DNA of 64,000 bases from Sporolactobacillus shoreicorticis (GCF_024125445.1 NZ_JAMXWM010000004.1:185105-249104), one strand, 5' to 3'. Positions 16,488 to 25,676 are shown, counted from the stretch's first letter. Notes: a model not told the origin generated them from the sequence alone. Numbers and translations are program-made.

Positions 16488-18008
16488 GTGGTTTTTTTGT
16501 CAGATAAAGCAGTAAACTTATCGCTGGTTAAGCTAGTGATTATCATTGCGACAACCGTCTATTCTTTTACAAGCATGTCTAATGCATTTTATTTGATGTC
16601 CTATGCCGCGATTCCGTGGTATATTCTAGCTGGTATTCTATTTTTTATTCCCTACGCCTTGATCGTATCTGAATATACAGGCAACTTTAAAAATCAAAGC
16701 GGAGGCATTTATAGCTGGATTGTGAATTCGACCAGTCCAAGAGTAGCTTTTATGACCGTGTTTCTGTGGTACAGCAGCTATACGATTTGGATGGCAAGCT
16801 TGTTTATGAAGTTTTGGATTCCGCTGTCTATTCTATTTTTTGGTGAGGATCGAACGACTTCTTCTCGTTTAGTGTTGGGTATACCGCAAATACGGTGGTT
16901 AGGATTGGGCTCGCTAGTCGCAGTGGCGCTTGTCGCACTTTTAATTAGTCGCGGGTTTACCACCATCTCCCATTTCATGTTATTAGGCGGTGTATTCATC
17001 TTAATTCTTTTTGGTATTGCAGCCATAAGCAATCTGTTTGTTTTAATTCACAACAACTTTACTTTTAGCCAGCCGTTTCAGGGGATGCATTCACTGCTCG
17101 CCGCTCAAAATCCTACATATCAAGGCTTATTTGGAAATCTGGGCTTTTTTATTTTCGGCATAACTGCTTTTGGTGGTTTGGATACCGTTGCCAGTCTGGT
17201 AGACAAAACCGGTACAGGTAAAAATAAATTTCCCAAAGCGATTCTAATCGCGACGTTTGTTATCGCTGGCACTTATTTATCGGGAATTTTTCTTTGGGGC
17301 GCAAGTGCAAATTGGCACACCCTTTTTGCAAATAAAGACGTCAGTCTGGGAAACGCGATGTATTTTTTAATGCAGAATCTAGGTGAGCAAGTCGGACAGA
17401 TTAGCGGTCTGTCGGCGGATAAAGCCGCACTTGTAGGTCAAGTGTATTTGCGTATCACAGGCTTAGCGTTATTCTGGGCATATGTCGGTTTGCTGGTCAC
17501 AATATCTTATGCTCCATTGAAAGCTATAATCGAAGGAACACCGAAATCCTATTGGCCAAAGGCGTTGACACGGAAAAACAAGCATAATATTGTCCGCAAT
17601 GCCGTTTGGGTTCAGGCTGTTTTGATTATCGGTTTAGTATTGCTTGTGTCTTTTGGTAATGCTAAGGCGACAAGTCTATACAACAATCTTACCCTGATGA
17701 CAAATGTCTCGCGATCAATTCCCTATCTGATCGTTGCTTTATCGTTTCCCTTATTCAGGCGTAAGCGCAGTACCTATGAATTATTAACGGAGTCACAGGT
17801 ACCATGGGCCAGTGGTACTGTGAGTGTAAGTATTGTGGCTGCTATTATTTTTACAGTCATCCAACCCATAACACAGGCCAGGTATTTGGATTCGTTCTTC
17901 CTTATTATCGGTCCGATTGCTTTCTCACTAATCGCTTTATGGCTGTACCGCCAGTTTCAAAAAAAAATCAGTGCAAATTTAGCGGGTATTTCTAATCATC
18001 GCTCGTAA
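16488..18008 (+). CDS. YjeM-like APC superfamily permease
   Basis: Inner-membrane transporter of 506 residues with about twelve hydrophobic segments. The N-terminal third (SMSNAFYLMSYAAIPWYILA, FFIPYALIVSEYTGNF, GGIYSWI, WYSSYTIWMASL) matches the layout of the E. coli YjeM family of amino-acid-polyamine-organocation carriers, whose substrate is unknown. GTG 16488 is selected from AAAAGG 7 bases upstream; GTG 16485, TTG 16497 and an upstream GTG 16446 are also in frame. It lies between hemD and hemA on the same strand. Import of glutamate, the precursor used by GluTR, would be attractive but is not supported by sequence. Confidence 0.75.
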   Translation: MVFLSDKAVNLSLVKLVIIIATTVYSFTSMSNAFYLMSYAAIPWYILAGILFFIPYALIVSEYTGNFKNQSGGIYSWIVNSTSPRVAFMTVFLWYSSYTIWMASLFMKFWIPLSILFFGEDRTTSSRLVLGIPQIRWLGLGSLVAVALVALLISRGFTTISHFMLLGGVFILILFGIAAISNLFVLIHNNFTFSQPFQGMHSLLAAQNPTYQGLFGNLGFFIFGITAFGGLDTVASLVDKTGTGKNKFPKAILIATFVIAGTYLSGIFLWGASANWHTLFANKDVSLGNAMYFLMQNLGEQVGQISGLSADKAALVGQVYLRITGLALFWAYVGLLVTISYAPLKAIIEGTPKSYWPKALTRKNKHNIVRNAVWVQAVLIIGLVLLVSFGNAKATSLYNNLTLMTNVSRSIPYLIVALSFPLFRRKRSTYELLTESQVPWASGTVSVSIVAAIIFTVIQPITQARYLDSFFLIIGPIAFSLIALWLYRQFQKKISANLAGISNHRS

Positions 18009-18249
18009 ATCGAGGCTTTAAAATAACTTACAACGTTCCATTCATTAAAAGTAGGTGATTTCTTTATGACTATTTAACAAAAAAGTCATATTATTTTTTA
18101 CTTCAAGTGATGAACATCATTTAATTAATGCTTATGTTTTGATTTCAAGCCGCTTTTTTGTTATTTTTTAAAAGACAGTGGCTAATGGAGCGACACCCGT
18201 CCGTTTCAATCGGTTCCATTGTTTGAAGAAGATCGGAGGAAGCGGGTTC

Positions 18250-19608
18250 ATGCATATTCTGACAATTGGAGTCAACCATCGAAATACTCCGGTGAACATG
18301 AGAGAGAAATTAACCGTTCATCCGTCGGATTTAGAGCAGGCACTCCTTAAATTGAGAAAAGCGAAAACAATTGCTGAAGATGTGATTCTATCGACATGCA
18401 ACCGAACAGAACTCTATGTCGTCTGTGAACAACTGCATGATGGTCGTTATTATAGCACGAAATTTTTTACCGAATGGTTCAACATAAAGGCTGAGCAAAT
18501 TGCTCCCTATTTAATGATTAAGGAAGATCAGGAAGTGGTTCGCCATCTCTTCCGTGTGACCTGCGGATTGGAGTCAATGGTTTTGGGTGAGACGCAGATT
18601 CTTGGTCAAGTCAGAACCGGTTTTTTGGCGGCGCAGCATGCCGGAACAATCGGAACCTTTCTCAATGAATTGTTCCAACAGGCGCTGAATGTAGCGAAAC
18701 GCGCACAGAATGAGACGCAAATTAATGATCACCCGGTTTCGGTCGGCTATGCGGCGGTTAAAATGCTTCAGAATGCGGTTGGCTCACTTGAAAACAGATC
18801 GGTGCTGATGATTGGTGCGGGCGATATGAGCAGGCTGACACTCAAGCATCTGTCTGTGATCGGTATGGGGCAGTTGACGGTGATGAACCGAACGAAAGAA
18901 CACGCGGTTCATTTAGCGGAGCAGTTTCATGGAAAGGCTGCGACTCTCGATGAACTTGCGGTCCGGATCAAGCAAAGTGACATTGTCTTTACGTCGACTT
19001 CGGCTCCTGAATTTCTGCTCACAAAAGCGGATATTCTTCCGCTTATTGCGGCACGTGCGGGGCGTTTGCTGATCCTTATCGATGTCGGCGTTCCGAGAAA
19101 TATTGATCCGCAGATTGCCTCATTGGACGGTGTCCTTCTGTATGATATTGATGACATGGACCGGATCGTTGATGACAGCCTGGATGAGCGAAGGAGGGCT
19201 GCACTGCAAATTGAGCAGTTTGTTGAACAGCAGCAGATGAAGTATACCGAATGGCTTCGGACACTTGCTGTTATACCGGTCATCTCCGCTTTGCGAAAAA
19301 AAGCACTGTCTCTGCATGCCGGTGCGATGAGGCGCATTGAGAATAAGCTGCCCGGAATGACGGAGCAACAGTTTAAGATCATCAGCCGGCAGACAGAGCA
19401 AATGATTAATCAGCTGCTCCGTGATCCAATTCATAATATCAAGGAATTAGCGCGACACGATCAGGAAATTCGTGCGGTCGATCATTTTGCCGAATTATTT
19501 AATCTAACGGGAGATGGGAAGCCGTCCGCTCAGACAGGTCAATCAGATCGCGTTCCAAATCCTTCTGTTGAAAAAAGAGCGACTCATCAACCGATTCATA
19601 GCGGTTGA
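18250..19608 (+). CDS. hemA: glutamyl-tRNA reductase
   Basis: NADPH-dependent enzyme of 452 residues that reduces glutamyl-tRNA to glutamate-1-semialdehyde, first step of C5 tetrapyrrole synthesis. It starts MHILTIGVNHRNTPVNMREK and carries the catalytic cysteine C50 in LSTCNRTELYV, then GLESMVLGETQILGQVR, a Rossmann segment VLMIGAGDMSRLTLKHL and the helical dimerisation tail. ATG 18250 has GGAGGA 9 bases upstream; a longer frame from 18178 has no site. It lies 241 bases after the permease, so it may have its own promoter. The last 30 residues are a polar, probably disordered extension. hemL and hemB are not in the window. Confidence 0.95.
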   Translation: MHILTIGVNHRNTPVNMREKLTVHPSDLEQALLKLRKAKTIAEDVILSTCNRTELYVVCEQLHDGRYYSTKFFTEWFNIKAEQIAPYLMIKEDQEVVRHLFRVTCGLESMVLGETQILGQVRTGFLAAQHAGTIGTFLNELFQQALNVAKRAQNETQINDHPVSVGYAAVKMLQNAVGSLENRSVLMIGAGDMSRLTLKHLSVIGMGQLTVMNRTKEHAVHLAEQFHGKAATLDELAVRIKQSDIVFTSTSAPEFLLTKADILPLIAARAGRLLILIDVGVPRNIDPQIASLDGVLLYDIDDMDRIVDDSLDERRRAALQIEQFVEQQQMKYTEWLRTLAVIPVISALRKKALSLHAGAMRRIENKLPGMTEQQFKIISRQTEQMINQLLRDPIHNIKELARHDQEIRAVDHFAELFNLTGDGKPSAQTGQSDRVPNPSVEKRATHQPIHSG

Positions 19609-19897
19609 GAAATGTTCAATGATAAAAACAGTTTTTCTATATGTTTCAAAGCATAATGGTGATTCGAAAGAATGCACCATTTATTATTTTGCCGTGTTCT
19701 TGGGCCGCAGATACTACAGCCCTGAACTTTAATCCGTCATTTCTGCCGTTCGTTCCTGATTTTCGTCATCTCATTCTGTTAACGCTTTCATAATCTCTTT
19801 TGTTGCTACAATTAGTGTGTGGAAAGAAAATAAATTCTTTAGAAAAGCAGATTTTACAGCTTTCTATGACTAATTGGAGCGAAAAGAGGTCATTAAA
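19609..19897 (+). promoter_or_regulatory. upstream region of the OFA-family transporter
   Basis: The 289 bases between hemA and the transporter hold no gene. A TACAAT that could be a -10 element occurs near 19807, with no good -35, as expected for an activator-dependent promoter. T-rich half-repeats (CATTTCTGCCG, GATTTTCGTC, CTCATTCTG between about 19738 and 19778) could be LytTR-type sites but I could not define a clear direct repeat. Confidence 0.25.
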
Positions 19898-21133
19898 ATG
19901 ACAAATGAAATGAAAAGCTCAAAACAATCCCGTCTGTCTGTGCTGATTGGAACGGTTATTGCAATGATTGGTTTAGGTACCATCTATACATGGAGTTTAT
20001 TTAATCAACCGCTTGCCGACACGTACGGCTGGAGTGTCGGCGCGGTCGCAACGACGTTCTCAATTATGAGTTTTGCTCTGTCCTTTTCGACTTTGTCGGC
20101 GAGCAGCATTCAGAAGAAATTGGGAATTCGCGGATTGCTCATTCTTAGTGGTGTGGGCATGGGTGCGGGACTGATGATCAGTTCGATTTCTTCATCATTG
20201 TGGATGCTTTATATTTTCGCAGGCATACTTGTTGGTGCCGCAAACGGTATTGGTTACATGACAACACTGTCGAATGCGATTCAGTATTTTCCTGAGAAAA
20301 AAGGGTTGATTTCGGGAATTGCAGTAGGCGCATACGGAACCGGAAGCCTGTTGTTCAAATATGTTCTCGGATTTTTCATCGATTCTGTCGGTGTTGTGCA
20401 AGCGTTCCTCTATTGGGGCGCGATCATCACCCTCTTACTTATCGTTGGCGCGTTCTTAATTAAAGAAGCGAAAGTTGCGGCAAGTCCGCAAAAAAGCAGT
20501 AAAAGCATTCAGAATGATTATACCTTGAAAGAAATGCTGCACACGAAGGAAGCGTATCTTTTATTCTTTGTTCTGTTCACCGCATGTATGAGCGGCTTGT
20601 ATCTGATCGGCAGTGTGGCGAATATCGGTGTCAGCCTTGCCGGGTTGGATCTTGCGACGGCGGCGAATGCAGTTGCGCTTGTCGCGATCTTCAACACCAC
20701 CGGACGCATTGTACTAGGCACCGTATCCGATCATTTTGATCGGTTGAAAGTGATTGCCGTATCGCTGTTCATTACGGCGGCAGCCGCACTTGTTCTCAGT
20801 GAATTGAAACTAAACTTTGCTTTGTTCTTCATCTGTGTGTCCAGCGTCGCGTTTTGCTTCGGCGGGAATATCACAATCTTCCCAACGATTGTTTCCGAAT
20901 TCTTCGGATTGAAAAATCAAAGCCGAAACTATGGAATCATCTATCAAGGTTTCGGAATCGGCGGGTTAAGCGTATCCTTCGTTTCCGGATTTCTAGGGGG
21001 ATTCGCGCCAACGTTCAACTTTATTGCGCTGCTATGCGTCGCCGCCTCCGTTGTTGCGCTGCTGCTCCATGTTCCGGGTATGAAACGCGCGCCTTTGTTT
21101 GCCGCTCACAAAGTACAGGAAGAAAGAAGATAA
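19898..21133 (+). CDS. OFA-family MFS transporter (YhjX/OxlT-like)
   Basis: Major facilitator of 411 residues with twelve hydrophobic segments. The N-terminal MIGLGTIYTWSLFNQPLADTYGWS and the segments ANGIGYMTTLSNAIQYFPEKKG and GYMTT-like loops are characteristic of the oxalate:formate antiporter (OFA) family, which also contains E. coli YhjX (pyruvate-induced) and probable lactate or pyruvate carriers. ATG 19898 has AGAGGT 7 bases upstream; an upstream in-frame TTG/ATG at 19874 is less likely. A LytS/LytTR two-component system follows. In E. coli the related pair YpdA/YpdB controls yhjX, so the same wiring is inferred here, with pyruvate or another carboxylate as likely signal and cargo. Confidence 0.82.
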   Translation: MTNEMKSSKQSRLSVLIGTVIAMIGLGTIYTWSLFNQPLADTYGWSVGAVATTFSIMSFALSFSTLSASSIQKKLGIRGLLILSGVGMGAGLMISSISSSLWMLYIFAGILVGAANGIGYMTTLSNAIQYFPEKKGLISGIAVGAYGTGSLLFKYVLGFFIDSVGVVQAFLYWGAIITLLLIVGAFLIKEAKVAASPQKSSKSIQNDYTLKEMLHTKEAYLLFFVLFTACMSGLYLIGSVANIGVSLAGLDLATAANAVALVAIFNTTGRIVLGTVSDHFDRLKVIAVSLFITAAAALVLSELKLNFALFFICVSSVAFCFGGNITIFPTIVSEFFGLKNQSRNYGIIYQGFGIGGLSVSFVSGFLGGFAPTFNFIALLCVAASVVALLLHVPGMKRAPLFAAHKVQEERR

Positions 21134-21194
21134 TTTGTTTTGAGGATGAAAAAAGAGCATTATAAATAGATAGCTTGTGAGTTTTTCGCAAAAG

Positions 21195-21246
21195 CTTCTG
21201 CCTTCAGCATCCAAATCATAGGTGTTTGAGGCAGAAACTTTTTGCT
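21195..21246 (+). terminator. probable rho-independent terminator
   Basis: Arms TTCTGCCT (21196-21203) and AGGCAGAA (21229-21236) with a 25-base loop, then ACTTTTTGC. It lies after the MFS gene and before the kinase gene, suggesting the transporter is a separate transcription unit from the two-component pair. Confidence 0.5.
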
Positions 21247-21339
21247 GTTTCGACGAAGGGTGGCGCAGATTTGCAAAAGTTTGCTAAAATGATTATGAAA
21301 TCGGTACCATTACGAGCTGGAAGCGGGTGAAAAACCACG

Positions 21340-22998
21340 ATGACATCATTTGTGACGATGCTGTTTCAATTATTCGAGCGGGCGGCATTATTGATTGTTT
21401 TTCTTTTTTTAATCACTCGGATCCCGCGTTTTAAAGAGATCTTGCAGCGCGAAAAGCATTCGCCAACCGAGCTTGCGATTTTGACATCTATTTTTTGCCT
21501 GTTTGCCATTTTAAGTACTTATTCAGGGATTCACGTGGAAGGATCACTCGTGAATGTCCGCATCGCAACGATTGTATCAAGTGGCATTCTATTTGGACCG
21601 GCGGTCGGCATGATTACGGGTTTCGTTTCCGGTACACACCGCTATTTGATTGATATCGGAGGCGTTTCGGCACTTCCATGCTTTATTACAAGCTCATTTG
21701 CCGGAGTTGTTTCGGTATGGATTCATAAAAAGGTAAAGAAATCACAGCGCTGGATCTATGGTATCGCCGGCGGGATGTTCTGCGAACTGTTAACGATGGT
21801 GCTCATCCTTTTGATGGCCGGTTCGTTTGAACGCGGCTGGAGTATTGTCTCGCAGATTGCCTTGCCAATGATCTTAGGTGAAGTCAATATCGGTTTCATT
21901 GTTCTGCTCGTCATGAGTGTTGAAGGAGAAAAGGAAAAAATCGCTGCGATGCAGGCGAAGCTTTCTCTGGACATCGCTAACAAGACACTTCCTTATTTTC
22001 GTTCTGTTAATAAGAATTCTCTGGCAAAAATCTGCAGCATCATTAAACAAGAAATTCATGCGGATGCTGTGGCGATGACGGATAAAGAGACCGTTCTTGC
22101 ATACGTTGGTTTTGGTGAGGAACGCTACACGGTCGGCAAAAATATCGTCAGCGAATTGACGAAAAAGGTGATTAGGCAAGGCCATATTACCTTCTCAAAC
22201 GATTCGTCGGAGCATCATCTGCCGCAAATACAATCCGTACTTATTATTCCGTTAAAAGAAAAGGATGAAGTTACAGGGACGCTTAAGACATACTATCGCA
22301 AAGCGACAAGAATGACCTATTCTCAGCAGACACTGGCAATCGGTCTTTCACAGATGATCTCCACCTTATTGGAGATTTCCCGAATGGAACAAATCAAAGA
22401 GGCGGCGAGCAAGGCAGAACTGCGGGCACTTCAATCCAAGATCAATCCGCATTTTCTTTTTAACGCACTGAACACGATTGCATCTCTGACGCGCAGAGAT
22501 CCGGGAAAAGCACGTGAATTGATTATCCATTTATCCGGATATATGCGTTCGAATATCGAACGAACAGACGAATTGATTGATATGAATGAGGCCATTCAGC
22601 AGGTAAAGGACTATGTCGAAATCGAGCGCGCAAGATTCGGCCACCGACTGGAGGTAGACTATGACCTTGATCCGGTCGATATAAAAATTCCCAGCCTTCT
22701 GGTGCAGCCGCTCGTGGAAAATGCGATCAAGCATGGCGCATTGAAAGCGGGGGGCCAAGGCAAGGTTACGATAAGCGTAGAAGCATTGAATCATTGTGTT
22801 CGTATTCATGTGAGGGATAACGGACCAGGTATTGATCAGAACACGATTGATCACTTGTATCAAGAGCAAATGCCGGCAAAGAAAATCGGTTTGCTAAACG
22901 TTCATCAGCGCGTAAAATTAATTTATGGGAACGGATTGATTATTCGCCATTTGTCGCCCGGTACGGACGTTTACTTCGACATTAAGAAGGTGGATTAA
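21340..22998 (+). CDS. LytS/YpdA-type sensor histidine kinase
   Basis: Membrane sensor kinase of 552 residues. The first 190 residues hold five to six hydrophobic segments of the 5TM-LYT sensor type (with NVRIATIVSSGILFGPAVGMITGF and GTHRYLIDIGGVSALPCF). A GAF-like region follows (about 215-340), then the His_kinase domain with the phospho-acceptor near H371 in KINPHFLFNALNTIA, and an HATPase with LVQPLVENAIKHG and DNGPGID. LytS-family kinases of this build sense small molecules such as pyruvate in E. coli and B. subtilis. Its stop overlaps the start of the response regulator by one base. Confidence 0.9.
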   Translation: MTSFVTMLFQLFERAALLIVFLFLITRIPRFKEILQREKHSPTELAILTSIFCLFAILSTYSGIHVEGSLVNVRIATIVSSGILFGPAVGMITGFVSGTHRYLIDIGGVSALPCFITSSFAGVVSVWIHKKVKKSQRWIYGIAGGMFCELLTMVLILLMAGSFERGWSIVSQIALPMILGEVNIGFIVLLVMSVEGEKEKIAAMQAKLSLDIANKTLPYFRSVNKNSLAKICSIIKQEIHADAVAMTDKETVLAYVGFGEERYTVGKNIVSELTKKVIRQGHITFSNDSSEHHLPQIQSVLIIPLKEKDEVTGTLKTYYRKATRMTYSQQTLAIGLSQMISTLLEISRMEQIKEAASKAELRALQSKINPHFLFNALNTIASLTRRDPGKARELIIHLSGYMRSNIERTDELIDMNEAIQQVKDYVEIERARFGHRLEVDYDLDPVDIKIPSLLVQPLVENAIKHGALKAGGQGKVTISVEALNHCVRIHVRDNGPGIDQNTIDHLYQEQMPAKKIGLLNVHQRVKLIYGNGLIIRHLSPGTDVYFDIKKVD

Positions 22999-23765
22999 TG
23001 AAAGCAATTATCGTTGAAGATGAGCAATTAGCGCGTGATGAACTTGAGTTCTTAATCAAGACATACAGTTCAATCGAAATTACAGACTGCTTCGAAGACG
23101 GTCTTGATGTGTTGAAATTTTTACAGGAAAATGAGACCGATGCAATTTTTTTGGATATCAATATTCCATCTCTTGACGGTATGCTTTTAGCAAGCAATAT
23201 CAGCAAGTTCAAACGGAAGCCGTATATTATTTTCACTACGGCTTATAAGGAACATGCGGCAAAAGCCTTTGAACTGGAGGCTTTCGATTATATTTTGAAG
23301 CCCTATGATGAAAAGCGGATTGCACCGATGCTGGCCAAACTGGAGACCGCATTTCGGCGTGATCATCAATCGATAGGAAAAATAATTGATCCACGTGATC
23401 AAGCAGCCGCACAAGACGAATCAATTCATCCGAGGCGGATCAATCTGCGCCATGATGAGAAAATCATTGTCAAAGATGTTGATGACCTTTATTATGCGGA
23501 AGCAAACGAAAAAGTGACGCTGGTGTATACCAACGATCAGCAGTATACAATGCCAATGAGCCTGTCCGAATTTCAGGGGATGCTGCCCCAAAAGTTATTC
23601 TTTCGCTGTCATCGCTCCTATACAGTCAATCTGTCCAAAATCCGTGAAATTGTGCCGTGGTTTAATCAGACCTATCTCGTACGTTTGAACGATCTTAAAG
23701 CCGAGATTCCGGTCAGCCGAAGTAAAGTAAAGGAGTTTCGACAACGGATGCATTTGGATTTGTAA
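22998..23765 (+). CDS. LytTR-family response regulator
   Basis: A 255-residue regulator with an N-terminal receiver (acidic pocket E7/D8, phospho-acceptor D53 in FLDINIP, TTAYKEHAAKAFELEAFDYILKPY) and a C-terminal LytTR DNA-binding domain (KIIVKDVDDLYYAEANEKVT, LPQKLFFRCHRSYTVNLSKI, IPVSRSKVKEFRQ). It is coupled to the LytS-type kinase by a TAATG overlap. The nearest candidate target is the OFA transporter upstream. LytTR proteins bind two 9-10 bp direct repeats spaced by one helical turn. Confidence 0.92.
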   Translation: MKAIIVEDEQLARDELEFLIKTYSSIEITDCFEDGLDVLKFLQENETDAIFLDINIPSLDGMLLASNISKFKRKPYIIFTTAYKEHAAKAFELEAFDYILKPYDEKRIAPMLAKLETAFRRDHQSIGKIIDPRDQAAAQDESIHPRRINLRHDEKIIVKDVDDLYYAEANEKVTLVYTNDQQYTMPMSLSEFQGMLPQKLFFRCHRSYTVNLSKIREIVPWFNQTYLVRLNDLKAEIPVSRSKVKEFRQRMHLDL

Positions 23766-23859
23766 TTAAATACTGCCAAGCGGTCTATTAGAGATAAGCG
23801 ACATACTGAGAAATGAATTTGTTTTTATCACTGATTATTAGAGAAGTATCTGTTATAAA

Positions 23860-23896
23860 AAAATCGCTCAGCCGTAACAGGACTGAGCGGTTTTTC
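23860..23896. terminator. bidirectional terminator
   Basis: Arms CGCTCAG and CTGAGCG separated by about 11 bases, preceded by AAAAAAAT and followed by GTTTTT. It serves the two-component operon on the plus strand and the MetE-like gene on the minus strand. Confidence 0.8.
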
Positions 23897-23946
23897 TATG
23901 TGGACTTGTCTAAGATAAATGCATTTTGATTGCTCCGGAGCGCTGA

Positions 23947-25077
23947 TTAATCGGCGTTTCCCCAGATCTTTTTCGCGGCAGCGACAACCAATTCGATTTT
24001 TTTCCATTGCTGTGCTTCGGTAAGTTTATTCCCTTCTTCGGTTGAAGCGAAGCCGCATTGCGTGGACAAACAAAGGTTTTTCAGTGGGACATAGGTTGTT
24101 GCTTCTTCGATTCGTTTCTGCAATCCGACTACGGATTCAAGTTCGGGAAATTTAGAGGTTACCAGACCAAGGACAACTTTTTTATTGGAGTCTTCTTTAA
24201 ATAGCTCACCGAGCGGAGCAAAGTCGCCGGAGCGTTCATTGTCGTATTCAAGAAAATAACCGTCGATATTTAGTCGCGCAAGGTATTTTGCGACCGGTGC
24301 ATAGCCGCCGGAAAACAGGAATGTAGACCGAAAGTTGCCACGACATATATGGGTCGTTACGGTCAAATCTTCAGGAAGTCGTTTTAAAGCTTCGTTGATT
24401 ACAGTCACACCGTCTTCAGCAATTTGTTCGTTTTTTGCCTTTTCCTCAGCATTCTTGGCATTTATAATTTGATCGATCAGGAAGGCCCAAGTTGTATCGT
24501 CAAGTTGAAGATAACGGCAGCCAAGGTCGTAAAATCGCTGAATCGTCTGATGATAGGCAGTGGCCAAATCTGCTAAGAATGCTTCACGCGTAGCGTAACA
24601 ATGATCGGCTTCATTGCTGCGATGATCACGGAAATAGAGCGTTGGACTAGGAATTGTCTGCTTGACCAGAATGCCTTCCGGTACGATGCTCTGCATGAAT
24701 TTAAATGCTTCAAAAAAAGGATGTTCCGGGTTATAGGAAACCTTGTCAACGAAGCGCACGTTTGTATCGCGTGTTTTTGCTCCTTGGAATTTATAACTTG
24801 CATTTTGAGAATAGCTTTCGACACCGTTTAATGCGGCAAGAAAGTCAAGATGCCACCAGCTGCGGCGGAATTCTCCATCTGTGACTGCCTTCAGTCCCGA
24901 TTGAATTTGCTTCTCAACAATTTTTTTTATTTCTTCATTTTCTACTTGAGTTAATGCTGTTTTGTCAATTTCTCCTGAGTCAAATTTCTCCCGAGCCCTT
25001 TTCAATTTGGTCGGGCGTAAAAAACTTCCTACTTGGTCGAATCTGAATGGTGCCTGTTTTGCAGCGGTTACTGTCAC
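23947..25077 (-). CDS. MetE C-terminal-like methyltransferase (YxjG/YxjH family)
   Basis: Cobalamin-independent methionine synthase-like protein of 376 residues corresponding to the catalytic half of MetE. It begins with PFRFDQVGSFLRPTKLKRAR and contains VTDGEFRRSWWHLDFL, the zinc-site region THICRGNFRS, GYFLEYDNERSGDFAPL and the late cysteine in CLSTQCGFAS. In B. subtilis the paralogues yxjG and yxjH are S-box genes; a SAM riboswitch lies upstream here too. The methyl donor (methyltetrahydrofolate or another) is not settled for this short form. GTG 25077 is the start, with GAGGAGG about 8 bases before it. Confidence 0.88.
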   Translation of the reverse strand: MTVTAAKQAPFRFDQVGSFLRPTKLKRAREKFDSGEIDKTALTQVENEEIKKIVEKQIQSGLKAVTDGEFRRSWWHLDFLAALNGVESYSQNASYKFQGAKTRDTNVRFVDKVSYNPEHPFFEAFKFMQSIVPEGILVKQTIPSPTLYFRDHRSNEADHCYATREAFLADLATAYHQTIQRFYDLGCRYLQLDDTTWAFLIDQIINAKNAEEKAKNEQIAEDGVTVINEALKRLPEDLTVTTHICRGNFRSTFLFSGGYAPVAKYLARLNIDGYFLEYDNERSGDFAPLGELFKEDSNKKVVLGLVTSKFPELESVVGLQKRIEEATTYVPLKNLCLSTQCGFASTEEGNKLTEAQQWKKIELVVAAAKKIWGNAD

Positions 25078-25189
25078 TTCTGTTGCCTCCTCAAAATAAT
25101 TTTCTTGTTTAATGATTCTGTTACAACCGCACCGATTGGTGAAGTCGGTCTGTCCGAAGAGATTTCATTGACTCAGCATATTTTCGATG

Positions 25190-25340
25190 CAAAAAAGCCT
25201 TCTTCGAGGGAGAAGAAGGCTGCGCGTTCAAGTCTCTTCTTATCCCTCCGGCACATTTTACCGGCTGGGATTAGCACCTTGTCGCGAAACGACGGTTGCT
25301 GAAGCGTCATTGGGCCAGTCCCTCAGCTTCTCTAGATAAG
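25190..25340 (-). ncRNA. SAM-I (S-box) riboswitch with terminator
   Basis: On the minus strand P1 begins CTTATCTAGAGAAGCTGAGG, followed by GACTGGCCCAATGACGC, CAGCAACC, AAGGTGCTAATCCCAGC and closing GGGATAAGAAGAG. Then a strong AGCCTTCTTC/GAAGAAGGCT stem with TTTTTT (about 25191-25221) forms the terminator. This is a complete S-box switch in front of the MetE-like gene at 25077. Confidence 0.95.
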
Positions 25341-25538
25341 AATCATTTATTAATTATAAGGTTTTAATGTAGTTTACGATAAGTTGCCTATTTATTCAAG
25401 AGTTTTCTGTAGCCCTACTCTAAATATAAACGATTGGCGGTCAGCAGCTATTGATACAGTGCATGGAGCCAGTAATTGTTAATAAACGAATATTCACCTT
25501 TACTGAAGAAAAATCTAATCTAAATATAATAAAACACA

Positions 25539-25567
25539 TTGACTTACTGTGGATTAATTCTTATACT
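25539..25567 (+). promoter_or_regulatory. sigma-A promoter for the opp operon
   Basis: TTGACT (25539-25544), a 17-base spacer and TATACT (25562-25567). The predicted start near 25574 puts the leader peptide about 55 bases into the transcript and oppA about 175 bases in. Upstream, 25341-25538 is A/T-rich and holds no gene I can see. Confidence 0.65.
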
Positions 25568-25628
25568 GTTATCAATGCCGAATAGAGGCAAGTGCAGCAG
25601 AGAAACATCAACAATGGGGGGAATTTCT

Positions 25629-25676
25629 ATGATGAAATTGGACAATAAACATCAAGAATGCTGTTGTTGGCATTGA
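25629..25676 (+). CDS. Cys-rich leader peptide
   Basis: A 15-codon frame encodes MMKLDNKHQECCCWH and stops at TGA 25674-25676. It has a GGGGGG 7 bases upstream of ATG 25629, lies just after a good promoter and 72 bases before oppA. Three consecutive cysteine codons (TGC TGT TGT) followed by Trp would make a ribosome stall under cysteine limitation, as in amino-acid attenuators. Downstream there is CTGTTG near 25661 able to pair with CAACAG near 25712, and a T-run at about 25722-25727, but no strong GC-rich terminator. A control role is inference; the peptide itself may have no other function. Confidence 0.5.
   Translation: MMKLDNKHQECCCWH

Noticed and set aside
18927..19434. Long minus-strand open frames inside hemA
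   Set aside because: hemA is unambiguous on the plus strand and the antisense products have no domain features.
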